This document shows positions 19,924 to 28,951 of a stretch of DNA of 64,000 bases, piece by piece. The stretch comes from Shinella sp. UYSO24. GTDB taxonomy: Bacteria > Pseudomonadota > Alphaproteobacteria > Rhizobiales > Rhizobiaceae. Positions within the stretch are counted from its first letter, which is position 1. Each line of letters begins with the position of its first letter. The notes beneath the pieces are model-generated. The model did no database searches and was not told the DNA's origin. It worked only from the letters and a program-made list of their open reading frames with translations. The stretch is taken from the NCBI GenBank assembly GCA_902167985.1, contig CABHNZ010000003.1, forward strand, positions 310,001 through 374,000. Reading direction: 5' to 3'. The translations under genes were made by a program, and so were the position numbers.

Positions 19924-20786
19924 GTGACCCATCCGGTAACAGGCGTGGACCATAGCTACCTGCTGGTCCATGATCTCGACGCGAGCGCCGACCGCTATCG
20001 GCGCCTCGGCTTCACACTCTCTCCTCGCGGGCTGCATAGCCCGCAAAAGGGAACCGCCAACCATACGATCGTCTTTACGGACGATTATTTCGAGCTTCTG
20101 GGGGTCGTTCGGGAGACGGAACTCAACGCGCCGCAGCGCGAGAGCCTCGGCGAGTTTGGCGAAGGCCTGAAGGCGATTGCCAACCGCACACCCGATGCCG
20201 ATGCCGCAAAACCGGCGCTGGCCGCGATCGGCATTGAAACAGGTGAGGTCAGCGCCTTTTCAAGGCCGCTGCTGCTCGAAGACGGGCGCGAGGGTATCGC
20301 CAGTTTCAGAACCCTCGGCTTTGCGCCCTCGGTCGTGCGATCGGACATTTTTTCCTTTGCCAGCACGAGACACCCAGCATGGTCTGGCGTCCCGAGCTGC
20401 AAGACCATTTGAATGGCGCAATTGCCCTTGCAGGCATTATCGCCATACACGAAAGTCCGCGAAGCACGGCTGAGGCCTATGCCCGCTTTTACGCGTCAGG
20501 CCGGGTGGAAGAGGCGGAAGGCGGATACCGTGTCGAGACCGGAGAGGCCTCCGCTCCGCTCCTCTTCATCGGTGAGACCGAGGCAGACCGGCTCTTTGCC
20601 GGTATCGATCGAACCAGCTTGCCCAGAGACGGATTTGCGGCCCTGCGCATTCGGGTCTCGGATATCGACAGGACAAAGGCCCATCTCGCCAGCCAGGACA
20701 TTCCCCATGTGCCGACGCCCGAAGGCGGGATCGCCGTTGCTCCTGACCTTGCAAGCGGCACCATTATCGAATTCGTAACCGAATAG
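19924..20786 (+). CDS. Glyoxalase-like (VOC superfamily) protein, frameshifted
   Basis: Two-module VOC-fold protein of about 287 residues. The N-terminal part begins VTHPVTGVDHSYLLVHDLD, with a histidine as expected for a metal ligand, and carries DDYFELLGVV. The later part contains TEADRLFAGIDR and ends GTIIEFVTE, a terminal glutamate region typical of VOC metal sites. The GTG at 19924 is preferred because AAAGGAG lies ten bases upstream. The frame is lost near 20358 in a T-rich stretch; adding one T gives SFCQHETPSMVWRPELQDH. It is the last member of the operon. Isomerase, dioxygenase or lyase activity is possible and cannot be told apart here. Confidence 0.72.
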
Positions 20787-20853
20787 GCAAAGCGCGGACC
20801 TCGATGAAAGGCGAGCGATCTTCGCCCTTCATCGAGCCGCAGAATGACATCCC

Positions 20854-21791
20854 ATGACAGTAATTCCGACGCGCAAACATCCACGCCACGAGGCATGGTT
20901 TTCAGAACTTTCGCTGGGCACATCAAGCTGGAGCAGGGTTGGCGGACCATCCGGCGACGCACAATCGGCAGAGGTTCTCGCGCGTGCATGGCAGGCGGGA
21001 ATACGCTATTTCGACACGGCGCCCTACTACGGCAGCGGGCTTTGCGAGCGACGGCTCGGGCAAGGCCTCGTCTGGGAACCGCGCCAGGACTATCTGCTAT
21101 CGACCAAGGTCGGCATCAATCTCGACCCGTTTGCCCGGGGCCGCAGCGTCACCCGGCATTACCCCCATCACGCGGATTTCGCGCCGATCTGCGATTACAG
21201 CCCGGAAGGCATCGCCGCCTCGTTCGAGACCTCCCTGCATCGTCTGGGGATCCCGTCAGCGGATATCGCCTATATGCACGGGCTTTCCATCTGCGACGGG
21301 GGGATCGACGCTGCGCTTGAAACAGGCATGCCCGCCCTCCTTGATCTGCGGGAAGAAGGCCGCGTCCGGATGGTGGGCGTCGGCGCCAATTCGCCGGCAA
21401 TCGCCAAGGCCTTCCTTGAACGATACGATTTCGACCTGTTGCTATTTGCCGGCGGATTCTCGCTGATGGATCACGCCGAGGCAGGCGAGGTTCTCGATCT
21501 CTGCGCGCAAAGAGGAACCGGCATCATCGCGGCCTCCCCCTTTGCCAGCGGACGCTATTTCTCGGCCGAGAACCAAGGCTTTCGCCTGAGATTGCAGGCG
21601 CATTGCAAAGAGTTCGAGTCGATGAGACTGCTGCCGTCATCCAGTTCGGCCTGCGCTATCCCGGCATTCTGTCCGTCCTGTGGTCTACCAAGACGCCTCA
21701 GAATGTCGACAGAACCATCGAAGCCTACGCGCGTCCGATACCGGACGAATTCTGGCTTGCTCTGAAAGCGGATGGCATCGTGCATTTCTGA
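20854..21791 (+). CDS. Aldo/keto reductase (frameshifted near the 3' end)
   Basis: NAD(P)-dependent oxidoreductase of about 312 residues. The catalytic tetrad can be placed: Asp and Tyr in YFDTAPYYGSGLCERRLG, Lys in YLLSTKVGINL and His in IAYMHGLS. These features resemble the D-threo-aldose/L-fucose/pyridoxal dehydrogenase branch. The frame breaks near 21618: adding one G gives KEFGVDETAAVIQFGLRYPG and continues to LALKADGIVHF. The gene lies 67 bases after the glyoxalase-like gene on the same strand and may extend that operon. It is convergent with cysA. Confidence 0.82.
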
Positions 21792-21828
21792 CGCCCGGCG
21801 TGTCTGCCGAGCGCTGCCAATGCCCAAA

Positions 21829-22848
21829 TCAGGCGGGAAAGACCTTGGCACGCCTTATCGTCACGAAGCCGGCCTCGCCGGCAGCGATCGCCCGTTCCGG
21901 CGCGATGTCGAATTCCAGCGCCTCTCTGCCTTCGATACTTGCCAGAACCCGCCGCGAGCCCGGGCGATCCAGAATCCGGGTCGTCGTTGCCGGAATGCCC
22001 GGCCCATGCGCCGACCAATCGAGATCACCCGGCCGGGCAAAGAGCTCTGCCCCGCCATCCGGCAGGCCGGGAGCCTCCACCGACGTATCTCCCGCATAAG
22101 CCCGCCCATCGCGCACCTGCGCGCCGATGACGTTGACGTCACCCAGGAATTTCATCACGAAAGACGACTGCGGCTCGCGGCAAACCTGCTGCGGCGTGCC
22201 CTCTTGGACAATCTGCCCATCCTTCAGGATCACCACACGATCGGCTAGGTCGAGCGCTTCTTCCTGATCATGGGTGACGAAAAGCGTCGTGATGCCGAGT
22301 TCGGAATGGATCTCGCGCAGCCAGCGGCGCAGATCGCGGCGCACATTGGCGTCGAGCGCTCCGAAAGGTTCGTCCAGCAGAAGTACTTTCGGATCGACCG
22401 CCAGCGCGCGCGCCAGCGCCACGCGCTGCCGCTGTCCGCCGGAAATCTGCGCCGGAAAGCGGCCGCCCAGACCTTCGAGGCGAACCAGCCGGAGAAGTTC
22501 GTTCACCCGGCTTTCGATCTCGCCACGCTCCCGGCGTGTCTTCGAGACCTTCATGCCGAAGGCGATATTGTCTGCAACCGTCATGTGGGGAAAAAGCGCA
22601 TAGTGCTGGAAGACGAAGCCGACCCCGCGGTCGCGCACCGGAATATCCGTGGCGTTCTGTTCTCCGAAATGAATATGACCGCCATCGACGAATTCGAGCC
22701 CCGCCACCATGCGCAGGATCGTGGTCTTGCCGGAACCCGAGGGCCCGAGCAGAGCGACGAGTTCTCCACTTTCGATATCGAGGGAGACATCCTTGACGGC
22801 GCGGAAATTATCGAAACTCTTGACGACGTTTTCGAGGCGGATCTTCAT
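21829..22848 (-). CDS. cysA: Sulfate/thiosulfate import ATP-binding protein
   Basis: ATPase of 339 residues for sulfate/thiosulfate uptake. Walker A GPSGSGKT is at about residues 35-42, the signature is ISGGQRQRVALARAL, and Walker B is VLLLDEPFGALDA. It opens MKIRLENVVKSFDNFRAV like other rhizobial CysA proteins and has a C-terminal regulatory extension after about residue 240. The start overlaps the cysW stop by four bases. It is the last gene of the order sbp-cysT-cysW-cysA. Confidence 0.92.
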   Translation of the reverse strand: MKIRLENVVKSFDNFRAVKDVSLDIESGELVALLGPSGSGKTTILRMVAGLEFVDGGHIHFGEQNATDIPVRDRGVGFVFQHYALFPHMTVADNIAFGMKVSKTRRERGEIESRVNELLRLVRLEGLGGRFPAQISGGQRQRVALARALAVDPKVLLLDEPFGALDANVRRDLRRWLREIHSELGITTLFVTHDQEEALDLADRVVILKDGQIVQEGTPQQVCREPQSSFVMKFLGDVNVIGAQVRDGRAYAGDTSVEAPGLPDGGAELFARPGDLDWSAHGPGIPATTTRILDRPGSRRVLASIEGREALEFDIAPERAIAAGEAGFVTIRRAKVFPA

Positions 22849-23753
22849 GATGGTCTTTCTGCGGTGTTGGCCTGATCGGTCGGGATCGGGCGAGCGGTAT
22901 CCCGCGCCCTGCCCTTGCCCGCCACGCGTCGCTCAAGCAGTGTCTTGGCAATGATGGTGAAGATTGCGATCACGGTGAGAATGGAGGCTGCGGCAAATGC
23001 CCCGGCCGACTGATAGTCGTGATAGAGAAGCTCGATATGCAGCGGCAGTGTGTTGGTCTGGCCGCGAATATTGCCGGAAACCACGGAGACGGCGCCGAAC
23101 TCGCCCATGACACGCGCATTGCACAGGATGACGCCGTAAAGGAGTGCCCATTTCACATTCGGAAGCGTCACCGAAAAGAAGAGCTGCCAGCCGGATGCGC
23201 CAAGCGAGGTCGCCGCTTCTTCCAGATCCCGCCCCTGCGCCTGCATGAGCGGGATCAGTTCGCGGGCAACGAAAGGCGCCGTGACGAAGATGGAGGCAAT
23301 GATGATGCCGGGGATCGCAAACAGGATCTTGATATCATAGGCATCGAGAAGCGGCCCGAGAAGCCCTTGAAGCCCATAGACGAAAAGATAGGCGACACCG
23401 GCCACGATCGGCGAGACCGAGAACGGAATATCGATCACGACCAGCAGGAAGCGCTTGCCCCTGAAATCAAACTTGGTAACGGCCCATGCCGCAGCGATGC
23501 CGAAGATCGTATTCACCGGCACGGCAATCAGCGCAGCAAGGGCAGTCAGCCCGATCGCATGCAGCGTATCCGGGTGAAGCACGGTATCGGCATAGACCTG
23601 CCAGCCTTTTGCCAAGGCCTCGACGAAAATCACCACCAGCGGCGCGACGATGACGATCGCGACGAGAAACAGGACGATGCCGATCAGTGCCCGGCGAAAA
23701 AGCGGAGCATCACCCGGGCGCGGTGGTTTGCGGTGCGTATGATATTGGCTCAT
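22845..23753 (-). CDS. cysW: Sulfate ABC transporter permease CysW
   Basis: Inner-membrane permease of 302 residues with about six hydrophobic segments. Family features are VTKFDFRGKRFLLVVIDIPF, FVARELIPLMQAQGRDLEEAA and LCNARVMGEFGAVSVVSG, the last being the CysW counterpart of the EAA-type region. It starts four bases after the cysT stop and overlaps cysA, so the three genes are co-translated. Confidence 0.92.
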   Translation of the reverse strand: MSQYHTHRKPPRPGDAPLFRRALIGIVLFLVAIVIVAPLVVIFVEALAKGWQVYADTVLHPDTLHAIGLTALAALIAVPVNTIFGIAAAWAVTKFDFRGKRFLLVVIDIPFSVSPIVAGVAYLFVYGLQGLLGPLLDAYDIKILFAIPGIIIASIFVTAPFVARELIPLMQAQGRDLEEAATSLGASGWQLFFSVTLPNVKWALLYGVILCNARVMGEFGAVSVVSGNIRGQTNTLPLHIELLYHDYQSAGAFAAASILTVIAIFTIIAKTLLERRVAGKGRARDTARPIPTDQANTAERPS

Positions 23754-23757
23754 GCGC

Positions 23758-24582
23758 TTACCCCTTCACCATGTAACGCAGCGCCCGCGCCTGAAGCGCG
23801 TTCGTGAGCGCCAGCATCAGGAAGGCAGTCAGGAGAAGCACGGACGCAATCGCGGCAGCGGCCTGATAATCATATTCCTCGAGCCGGATGAAAATCAGGA
23901 GCGCTGTGATTTCGGTCTGCATGGGCTGGTTGCCGGCGATGAAGATGATCGCGCCGAACTCGCCGAGGCAGCGGGCGAAAGACAATGACACGCCCGCCAG
24001 CAGAGCCGGGGCCAGAAGCGGCAGGATGACCTTGCGGAAGATCGACCAGTCGGAGCCGCCAAGCGACTGCGCCGCTTCTTCCAGTGCCGGATCGAGATCC
24101 TCCAGCACCGGCTGAACGGTTCGTACGATGAAGGGCAGCGAGGTGAAGCACATGGCGATCATGATGCCGAGCGGCGTATAGGCGACCTTGATGCCCAGCC
24201 CGCCAAGCAGCGAGCCGAACCAGCCATTCTGGGTAAAGAGCGCAGTCAGCGCTATGCCGGCAACGGCTGTCGGCAGGGCAAACGGTATGTCGACGAGCGC
24301 GTCCACAAGACGGCGGCCGGGGAAGCGGTAGCGCGTCAGCACCCAGGCGAGCGCCAGGCCGAAGAACAGGTTGAAGAACGTGGCGACGAGCGCGGCAAGA
24401 ACAGTCACCCTGTAGCTCGCGACGGCACGCGAAGATGAAACGATCCGCCAGTAATCTTCCGGACCGAGGCTTGCCGCCTTGAAGACGAGCGCCGCCAGCG
24501 GCAGCACGACGATGAGCCCCAGATAAAAAAGCGTCAGTCCCAGCGATAGCGGCAGGCCCGGCAAGACATTGCGTCGTCTCAC
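23758..24582 (-). CDS. cysT: Sulfate ABC transporter permease CysT (CysU)
   Basis: Inner-membrane permease of 274 residues, partner of CysW. It begins MRRRNVLPGLPLSLGLTLFY and shows VLEDLDPALEEAAQSLGGSD (EAA region) and SFARCLGEFGAIIFIAGN, both hallmarks of CysT. It is separated from the upstream binding-protein gene by about 98 bases that contain a hairpin. Together with CysW it forms the channel for sulfate. Confidence 0.92.
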   Translation of the reverse strand: MRRRNVLPGLPLSLGLTLFYLGLIVVLPLAALVFKAASLGPEDYWRIVSSSRAVASYRVTVLAALVATFFNLFFGLALAWVLTRYRFPGRRLVDALVDIPFALPTAVAGIALTALFTQNGWFGSLLGGLGIKVAYTPLGIMIAMCFTSLPFIVRTVQPVLEDLDPALEEAAQSLGGSDWSIFRKVILPLLAPALLAGVSLSFARCLGEFGAIIFIAGNQPMQTEITALLIFIRLEEYDYQAAAAIASVLLLTAFLMLALTNALQARALRYMVKG

Positions 24583-24625
24583 GCTGCACGTCCTCTCATT
24601 GCGTGTCCTTTCATGGCCAAAACCG

Positions 24626-24642
24626 GCGAACGTTTCGTTCGC
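24626..24642 (-). promoter_or_regulatory. Intercistronic hairpin between sbp and cysT
   Basis: GCGAACG-AAA-CGTTCGC on the minus strand is a perfect 7-bp stem with a three-base loop, about 40 bases after the sbp stop. As with the three other binding-protein genes in this window, it lies just 3' of the binding-protein gene and may favour its message. Confidence 0.55.
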
Positions 24643-24680
24643 GGTTCGATCAGGATTGATGGTGTGGGGAATGCGGCCGA

Positions 24681-25667
24681 TCAGCGGCTGCCATAAAGCC
24701 TGTCGAGCGTGCCGCCGGATGCGAAATGTTCGGACTGGATCTTGCTCCAGTCGCCGAAGACGTCATCGACCTTGATCAGGCGAACAGCCGGAAACTGCCC
24801 CTTGAACTCGCCGACGACCTTGTCGTTATGGACGCGATGGCCGAACTCTGCCGCGATCCGCTGCCCTTCTTCCGTGTAGAGGAAGGCAAGGTAGCTCTTC
24901 GCAAGCTCTTCCGTGCCATGCTTCTTGGCGACCTTGTCGACGACGGCAACCGGAAACTCGGCAAGCAGGCTGACCGACGGGATGACGCCCTCCACCTTGT
25001 CCTTGCCGTATTGCTTTTCGATCCCGCGTGTCTCGGCCTCGAAAGTGATCAGAACGTCACCCTGCCCGCGCTCGACAAAGGTCGTGGTGGCAGCGCGCCC
25101 GCCGGTATCGAAGACAGGAACGTTGTTGAAGATCTTCGTGATATAGGCCTCGATCTTCTGCTTATCGCCCTTGTACTCCTCGTTCGCCCAGGCATAGGCG
25201 GCCAGATAGGTGTAGCGCGCGTTGCCGGACGTCTTCGGATTGGGGAAGACGGCATGCACATCATCGCGCGCCAAATCGGCCCAGCCCGTGATTTTCTTCG
25301 GGTTTCCGGCCCGGACCAGGAAGGAGGGGAAGGAATAGAAGGGCGAGGCATTGTTCGGGAAAGCCTTGGTCCAGTCCTTCGAGACAAAACCGTTCTTGGC
25401 GAGGAAATCGATATCCGTCGACTGGTTGAAGGTGACGACATCCGCCTCAAGGCCTTCGACGATCGAGCGCGCCTGTTTCGAGGTGCCCGCATGGGACTGG
25501 TCGATCGTGACGCCCGGATGCTGCTTCACGAACGCCTCGTTCTCGGCGACGAACAGCTCGCGCGAGACGTCATAAGAGGCGTTGAGAAGTTTTTGCGGCG
25601 TCTGCGCCATGGCAGGCTGGACGATAAGCGCGGCAATTGCGGTGCCAAGAACGAGAAGGCGGTTCAT
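24681..25667 (-). CDS. sbp: Sulfate-binding periplasmic protein
   Basis: Binding protein of 328 residues with signal peptide MNRLLVLGTAIAALIVQPAMA. The mature protein starts QTPQKLLNASYDVSRELFVA, typical of Sbp/CysP. Other hallmarks are HAGTSKQARSIVEGLEADVV, NPKTSGNARYTYLAAYAWA and GQGDVLITFEAET. The ATG at 25667 follows AGGAGACCT. It is the first gene of the sulfate operon. Sbp and CysP cannot be told apart reliably by eye; both deliver sulfate or thiosulfate to CysTWA. Confidence 0.92.
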   Translation of the reverse strand: MNRLLVLGTAIAALIVQPAMAQTPQKLLNASYDVSRELFVAENEAFVKQHPGVTIDQSHAGTSKQARSIVEGLEADVVTFNQSTDIDFLAKNGFVSKDWTKAFPNNASPFYSFPSFLVRAGNPKKITGWADLARDDVHAVFPNPKTSGNARYTYLAAYAWANEEYKGDKQKIEAYITKIFNNVPVFDTGGRAATTTFVERGQGDVLITFEAETRGIEKQYGKDKVEGVIPSVSLLAEFPVAVVDKVAKKHGTEELAKSYLAFLYTEEGQRIAAEFGHRVHNDKVVGEFKGQFPAVRLIKVDDVFGDWSKIQSEHFASGGTLDRLYGSR

Positions 25668-25933
25668 GCAGGTCTCCTGAAGTGTTGTCAGGACACTACC
25701 TGCGGGTGCAGACATTCACGAGAAACGAGCACCTTGAAGAAACGTCAACGCGGGGAATTTTTGTCCCGTTCCGGCCATATTCAGCGTAAGCTTTTACCCG
25801 TCTTGATCGGTGTCCCGCTATCCACACCACAGGCTCCGGTTTTGTCGCGATCCCGCGACCGCAACACCGCTCCACATTTTTGCGCGACCTGCTCGGGAAC
25901 CATCGGGATTTTCAGGCACGCAGCCCGTCGCTG

Positions 25934-27061
25934 CTAGATGATGCCCCAGGCACGGAAACGCCCGCGACCGGTCAATTCCCGCAGATGCAGTTCTGCTGCA
26001 ATCTTCAGGGCCCCTTGCGCCGTCACCCCAAGCTCCTCGACAATCATGCCTGACGATACCATCGGTTTCGACAGCACGAGTTCAACGAGTTGGGGCAGCT
26101 TCGAAGACGACCGCCTGCCCTCCAGCCGTGACTTCAATTGCCTGCTCGCCAGAACAAGGCGGTCGTGCTCCTTGAGACCGGCTTCCGCAGCCAGTCGCAA
26201 GGCCTCCACGAAAGCTAAAAGCCGGCTGTCACGATGGCGACTGGCGCGTCGCTCGCGCGGCACTTGCTTCAGTCCGGCACTGACAGCCGCCAGGTGCACG
26301 CCAGTCACCCCACCCTGCCGCAAGATGGAGGATGCCAGAAGACGGCCAAGCCACGGTGCGTGCTGCAAGACCCTCAAGGTCTCCCACGCATCAAGGACGA
26401 TTGCTGCGCGCAGAACCGCCGGCAGATCCTCGGTTTGCCGCACGACATCCATCCACTCCGCAAGGCGCGCGTCTTCATCCCAATCGTCTTCGTAGAGAAG
26501 CGGATCGCGCATCTCCTGTTCACGGCGGGGAGAAATGCGCATCGGACTTCCGGCAAGCAGTGCTGAACTGCGCGCAAGAACGAGATCCATCTCGGCGAGC
26601 TGCCGCGAAAAGATGTCGTCGTCCTCATCCCGGCTCAGCGGATTTTCCGCAGATACGTCCATCCCGAGAGATTTGCGCTCCGGCGCGAACTGCAAGCGCT
26701 CGACGCCATCCTCCACGCCCTGCCGCCGCAGGCTTCTCAAACCTTCCGGGGTCAACGGCCAGGACGGATCACGCGAGAGGATGCGACGGCGCGTCCGCAG
26801 GATGTCAGTCGCTATCGTTATTTCATGGGATGGGGCACGCACACCCATCATCGCGTCATGCAGCACGAGATCTTCAAGATGGACAAGCTCGCCATCAACC
26901 CACAGAGAAGCGCAGGCATCAGAGTAATGAGAACGGGAAACCCAGCCGTCGCCAATATCCGATTGCTGGATACGCTCATCCAGTCGGGTCAGCATCGACG
27001 TGGCGGTCGAAACCGGTTCGAACAGGGTCTGGACGGGTAAATTCGCGAGTTCGTAACGCAT
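25934..27061 (-). CDS. RHE_PE00001-family protein (DUF1612 with C-terminal HTH)
   Basis: A 375-residue protein of the type often found beside repABC on rhizobial plasmids. The N-terminal region (MRYELANLPVQTLFEPVSTA, then SDACASLWVDGELVHLEDLV and ITIATDILRTRRRIL) is the DUF1612 part. The end (SGMIVEELGVTAQGALKIAAELHLREL) is a winged-helix-like DNA-binding segment. Its biochemical role is unknown; a regulatory role is plausible from the HTH. A TATAAT sits only three bases before the ATG, with TTAACA 16 bases further up, so the transcript may be leaderless or start at a later codon. Confidence 0.82.
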   Translation of the reverse strand: MRYELANLPVQTLFEPVSTATSMLTRLDERIQQSDIGDGWVSRSHYSDACASLWVDGELVHLEDLVLHDAMMGVRAPSHEITIATDILRTRRRILSRDPSWPLTPEGLRSLRRQGVEDGVERLQFAPERKSLGMDVSAENPLSRDEDDDIFSRQLAEMDLVLARSSALLAGSPMRISPRREQEMRDPLLYEDDWDEDARLAEWMDVVRQTEDLPAVLRAAIVLDAWETLRVLQHAPWLGRLLASSILRQGGVTGVHLAAVSAGLKQVPRERRASRHRDSRLLAFVEALRLAAEAGLKEHDRLVLASRQLKSRLEGRRSSSKLPQLVELVLSKPMVSSGMIVEELGVTAQGALKIAAELHLRELTGRGRFRAWGII

Positions 27062-27576
27062 TGAATTATAATTAACAGATTCGCGTTGTTAAAGCGATAT
27101 GAGCGTTAGGTTTCACTACCACCTACGCTATCCTGTCAGGCAATTTCTGGAGATCTTTTGCGCTTGGCGCCAGCTTGCGGAGACCATTTGGTCCAATCCG
27201 CTAATGCCCCTGATAGTAGCGTGACCGGCCGCCCTTGTACAGAAGATTCTCCCGCAGCCCGAAGGTACTCCCGCCTTTATGGGTAGTCGCGATCCTTTTG
27301 GAACGTCGATCATCGACCAGCCACGGCCATCGCTGCGGGGCCGCAAGGAGGGAAGCGCTACCTCAGTTCGACCGCCGCCATCTTACGACACCAGTCTGCC
27401 GGCTGGGCCGATCGACCTGTGGCATGAACTGTCAGCGCGCCGTTGCCGACAGATCTGCCCGCCATTCTGGAGGGCGCGGGTTCTAGGACAGGGGTAATCG
27501 AATCGGGAGGGTCGAAATAGGGGGTTGCAAAAATTGCGACTCGGAGGCTCCATGCATGAAGCTGGCCCAATGAGCC

Positions 27577-27592
27577 GTTGTCAGCTGACAAT
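27577..27592. promoter_or_regulatory. parS: parS centromere site upstream of repA
   Basis: GTTGTCAGCTGACAAT contains the perfect 14-bp palindrome TTGTCAGCTGACAA. The same core recurs at 29944 just after repB. RepB of repABC plasmids binds such palindromes for partition. Position and repetition support the call. Confidence 0.82.
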
Positions 27593-27669
27593 TTTGCTGC
27601 CGAATCGAAAAAAGCAATGCAATGCAATGCCTTCAGGCAGGCAATTAAGGTTGCGTTAACCAAAACCCC

Positions 27670-27697
27670 TTGACGCAGACCACAGACTCACGATCAT
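27670..27697 (+). promoter_or_regulatory. Putative repABC promoter
   Basis: TTGACG (27670-27675) and GATCAT (27692-27697) separated by 16 bases, about 37 bases before the repA start. The -10 match is only fair (four of six). Confidence 0.4.
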
Positions 27698-27705
27698 TTT
27701 CGCTT

Positions 27706-27717
27706 AATTGATCAATT
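27706..27717. promoter_or_regulatory. Putative RepA/RepB operator palindrome
   Basis: AATTGATCAATT, a perfect 12-bp palindrome between the putative promoter and the repA start. RepA together with RepB represses the repABC promoter in this family; this is a good candidate operator by position only. Confidence 0.4.
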
Positions 27718-27734
27718 CTTCGGACAAAGCGTGA

Positions 27735-28951
27735 ATGGCGAACAAAGGCGCAATTGCCGGTGAGGGCTCAAAAAGCCGCACGGCATCGATAGACGAAACC
27801 ATCGGCCACGATGCCAGCATCCTCAGCGCACAGCTGCAGGTGCTGTTTGAACGTCTGTTTTCCCCGCATGCGAAAAAGTCGCTCCGTCGCTTCACCAGCG
27901 GTGAAGTCGCCAAGCTGCTTGGGGTAACGGACAGCTATGTGCGCCATCTGGCGACACAGGAAGACGCTGTCACCTCGGAAAAGACCGCCAATGGCCGGCG
28001 CACCTTCTCGCTGGAAGAGATCAACGCGATCCGCCAGCATCTTGGACGCACGAAGCCTGCCTATCTCCCCGGCCGCCGCGAGGGCGATCATCTGCAGGTC
28101 ATCGCAGTCACCAACTTCAAGGGTGGCTCCGGCAAAACCACGTCAGCCATTCATCTGGCGCAGTTTCTAGCCCTGCGCGGCTACCGCGTCCTTGCGCTCG
28201 ACCTCGATCCCCAGGCTTCGATGTCGGCCATGCTCGGTTTCCAGCCGGAATTCGATGTCGGCGAGAACCAGACGCTGTACGGCGCCATCCGTTATGATGA
28301 CGAGGCCCGTGATGTGCGCGAGATCGTCTGCAAGACTTACTTCCCCGGCCTCGACCTGATCCCCGGCAATCTTGAGCTCCACGAGTTCGAGCATGACACG
28401 CCGCGCGCTCTGGCCGACAGCGAAAGAGCCGATAGCGGCCTGTTCTTCATGCGCGTCGGCAATGCCCTCGCGCAGCTCGAGCAGGATTATGACGTCGTCG
28501 TCATCGATTGCCGCCGACCCTTGGCTTCCTGACGCTTTCCGCGCTCTGCGCTGCAACCTCCGTGCTGATCACGGTTCATCCGCAGATGCTCGATATCGCC
28601 TCGATGAACCAGTTCCTGGCCATGACCTCGGATCTCCTTTCCGTCGTCAAGGAAGCCGGTGGCAATCTTGACTACGACTGGATGCGCTATCTCGTAACCC
28701 GTCATGAAGCCAATGACGGGCCGCAGGCACAGATCGTCGCCTTTCTGCGCAGCCTCTTCGGCGAGCGCGTCCTGACCTCGATGATGGTGAAATCCACCGC
28801 CGTGTCCGATGCTGGTCTGTCCAAGCAGACCATTTACGAAGCTGGCCGCGAGACGATGCATCGCCAGACTTATGACCGCGCCGTGGAATCCATGGATGCC
28901 GTCAACTCCGAACTGGAGCAACTTATTCGCAGCGTATGGAGCAAGGCATGA
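27735..28951 (+). CDS. repA: Plasmid partitioning protein RepA (ParA-type ATPase, frameshifted)
   Basis: Partition ATPase of about 405 residues. An N-terminal helix-turn-helix region (TSGEVAKLLGVTDSYVRHLA) precedes the deviant Walker A KGGSGKTT at about residues 129-136 and the segment LALDLDPQASMSAMLG. The frame is lost near 28507 in the Walker B region: one more C turns DCRRPLAS-stop into VVVIDCPPTLGFLTLSALCA, the classical ParA motif. Repaired length is normal for RepA. The stop overlaps the repB start as ATGA. RepA is also the autorepressor of repABC. A replicon needs this gene, so the break is probably a sequencing error. Confidence 0.92.

Larger units (their letters stand above)
27062..27734. 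other. Intergenic control region upstream of repA
   Basis: About 670 bases without a convincing gene; short frames here lack start signals and family resemblance. It holds a parS palindrome (27577), three copies of GCAAT in tandem (27614-27628), a promoter-like pair (27670-27697) and a 12-bp palindrome (27706) before repA. The first 450 bases show nothing else I can name. Confidence 0.7.

Noticed and set aside
27128..27346. Short minus-strand frame in the repA upstream region
   Set aside because: Seventy-two residues with no start signal, no family resemblance and atypical composition.
27614..27630. Three GCAAT repeats as replication iterons
   Set aside because: Too short, too few, and repABC replicons do not use iterons upstream of repA; noted only as a small tandem repeat.
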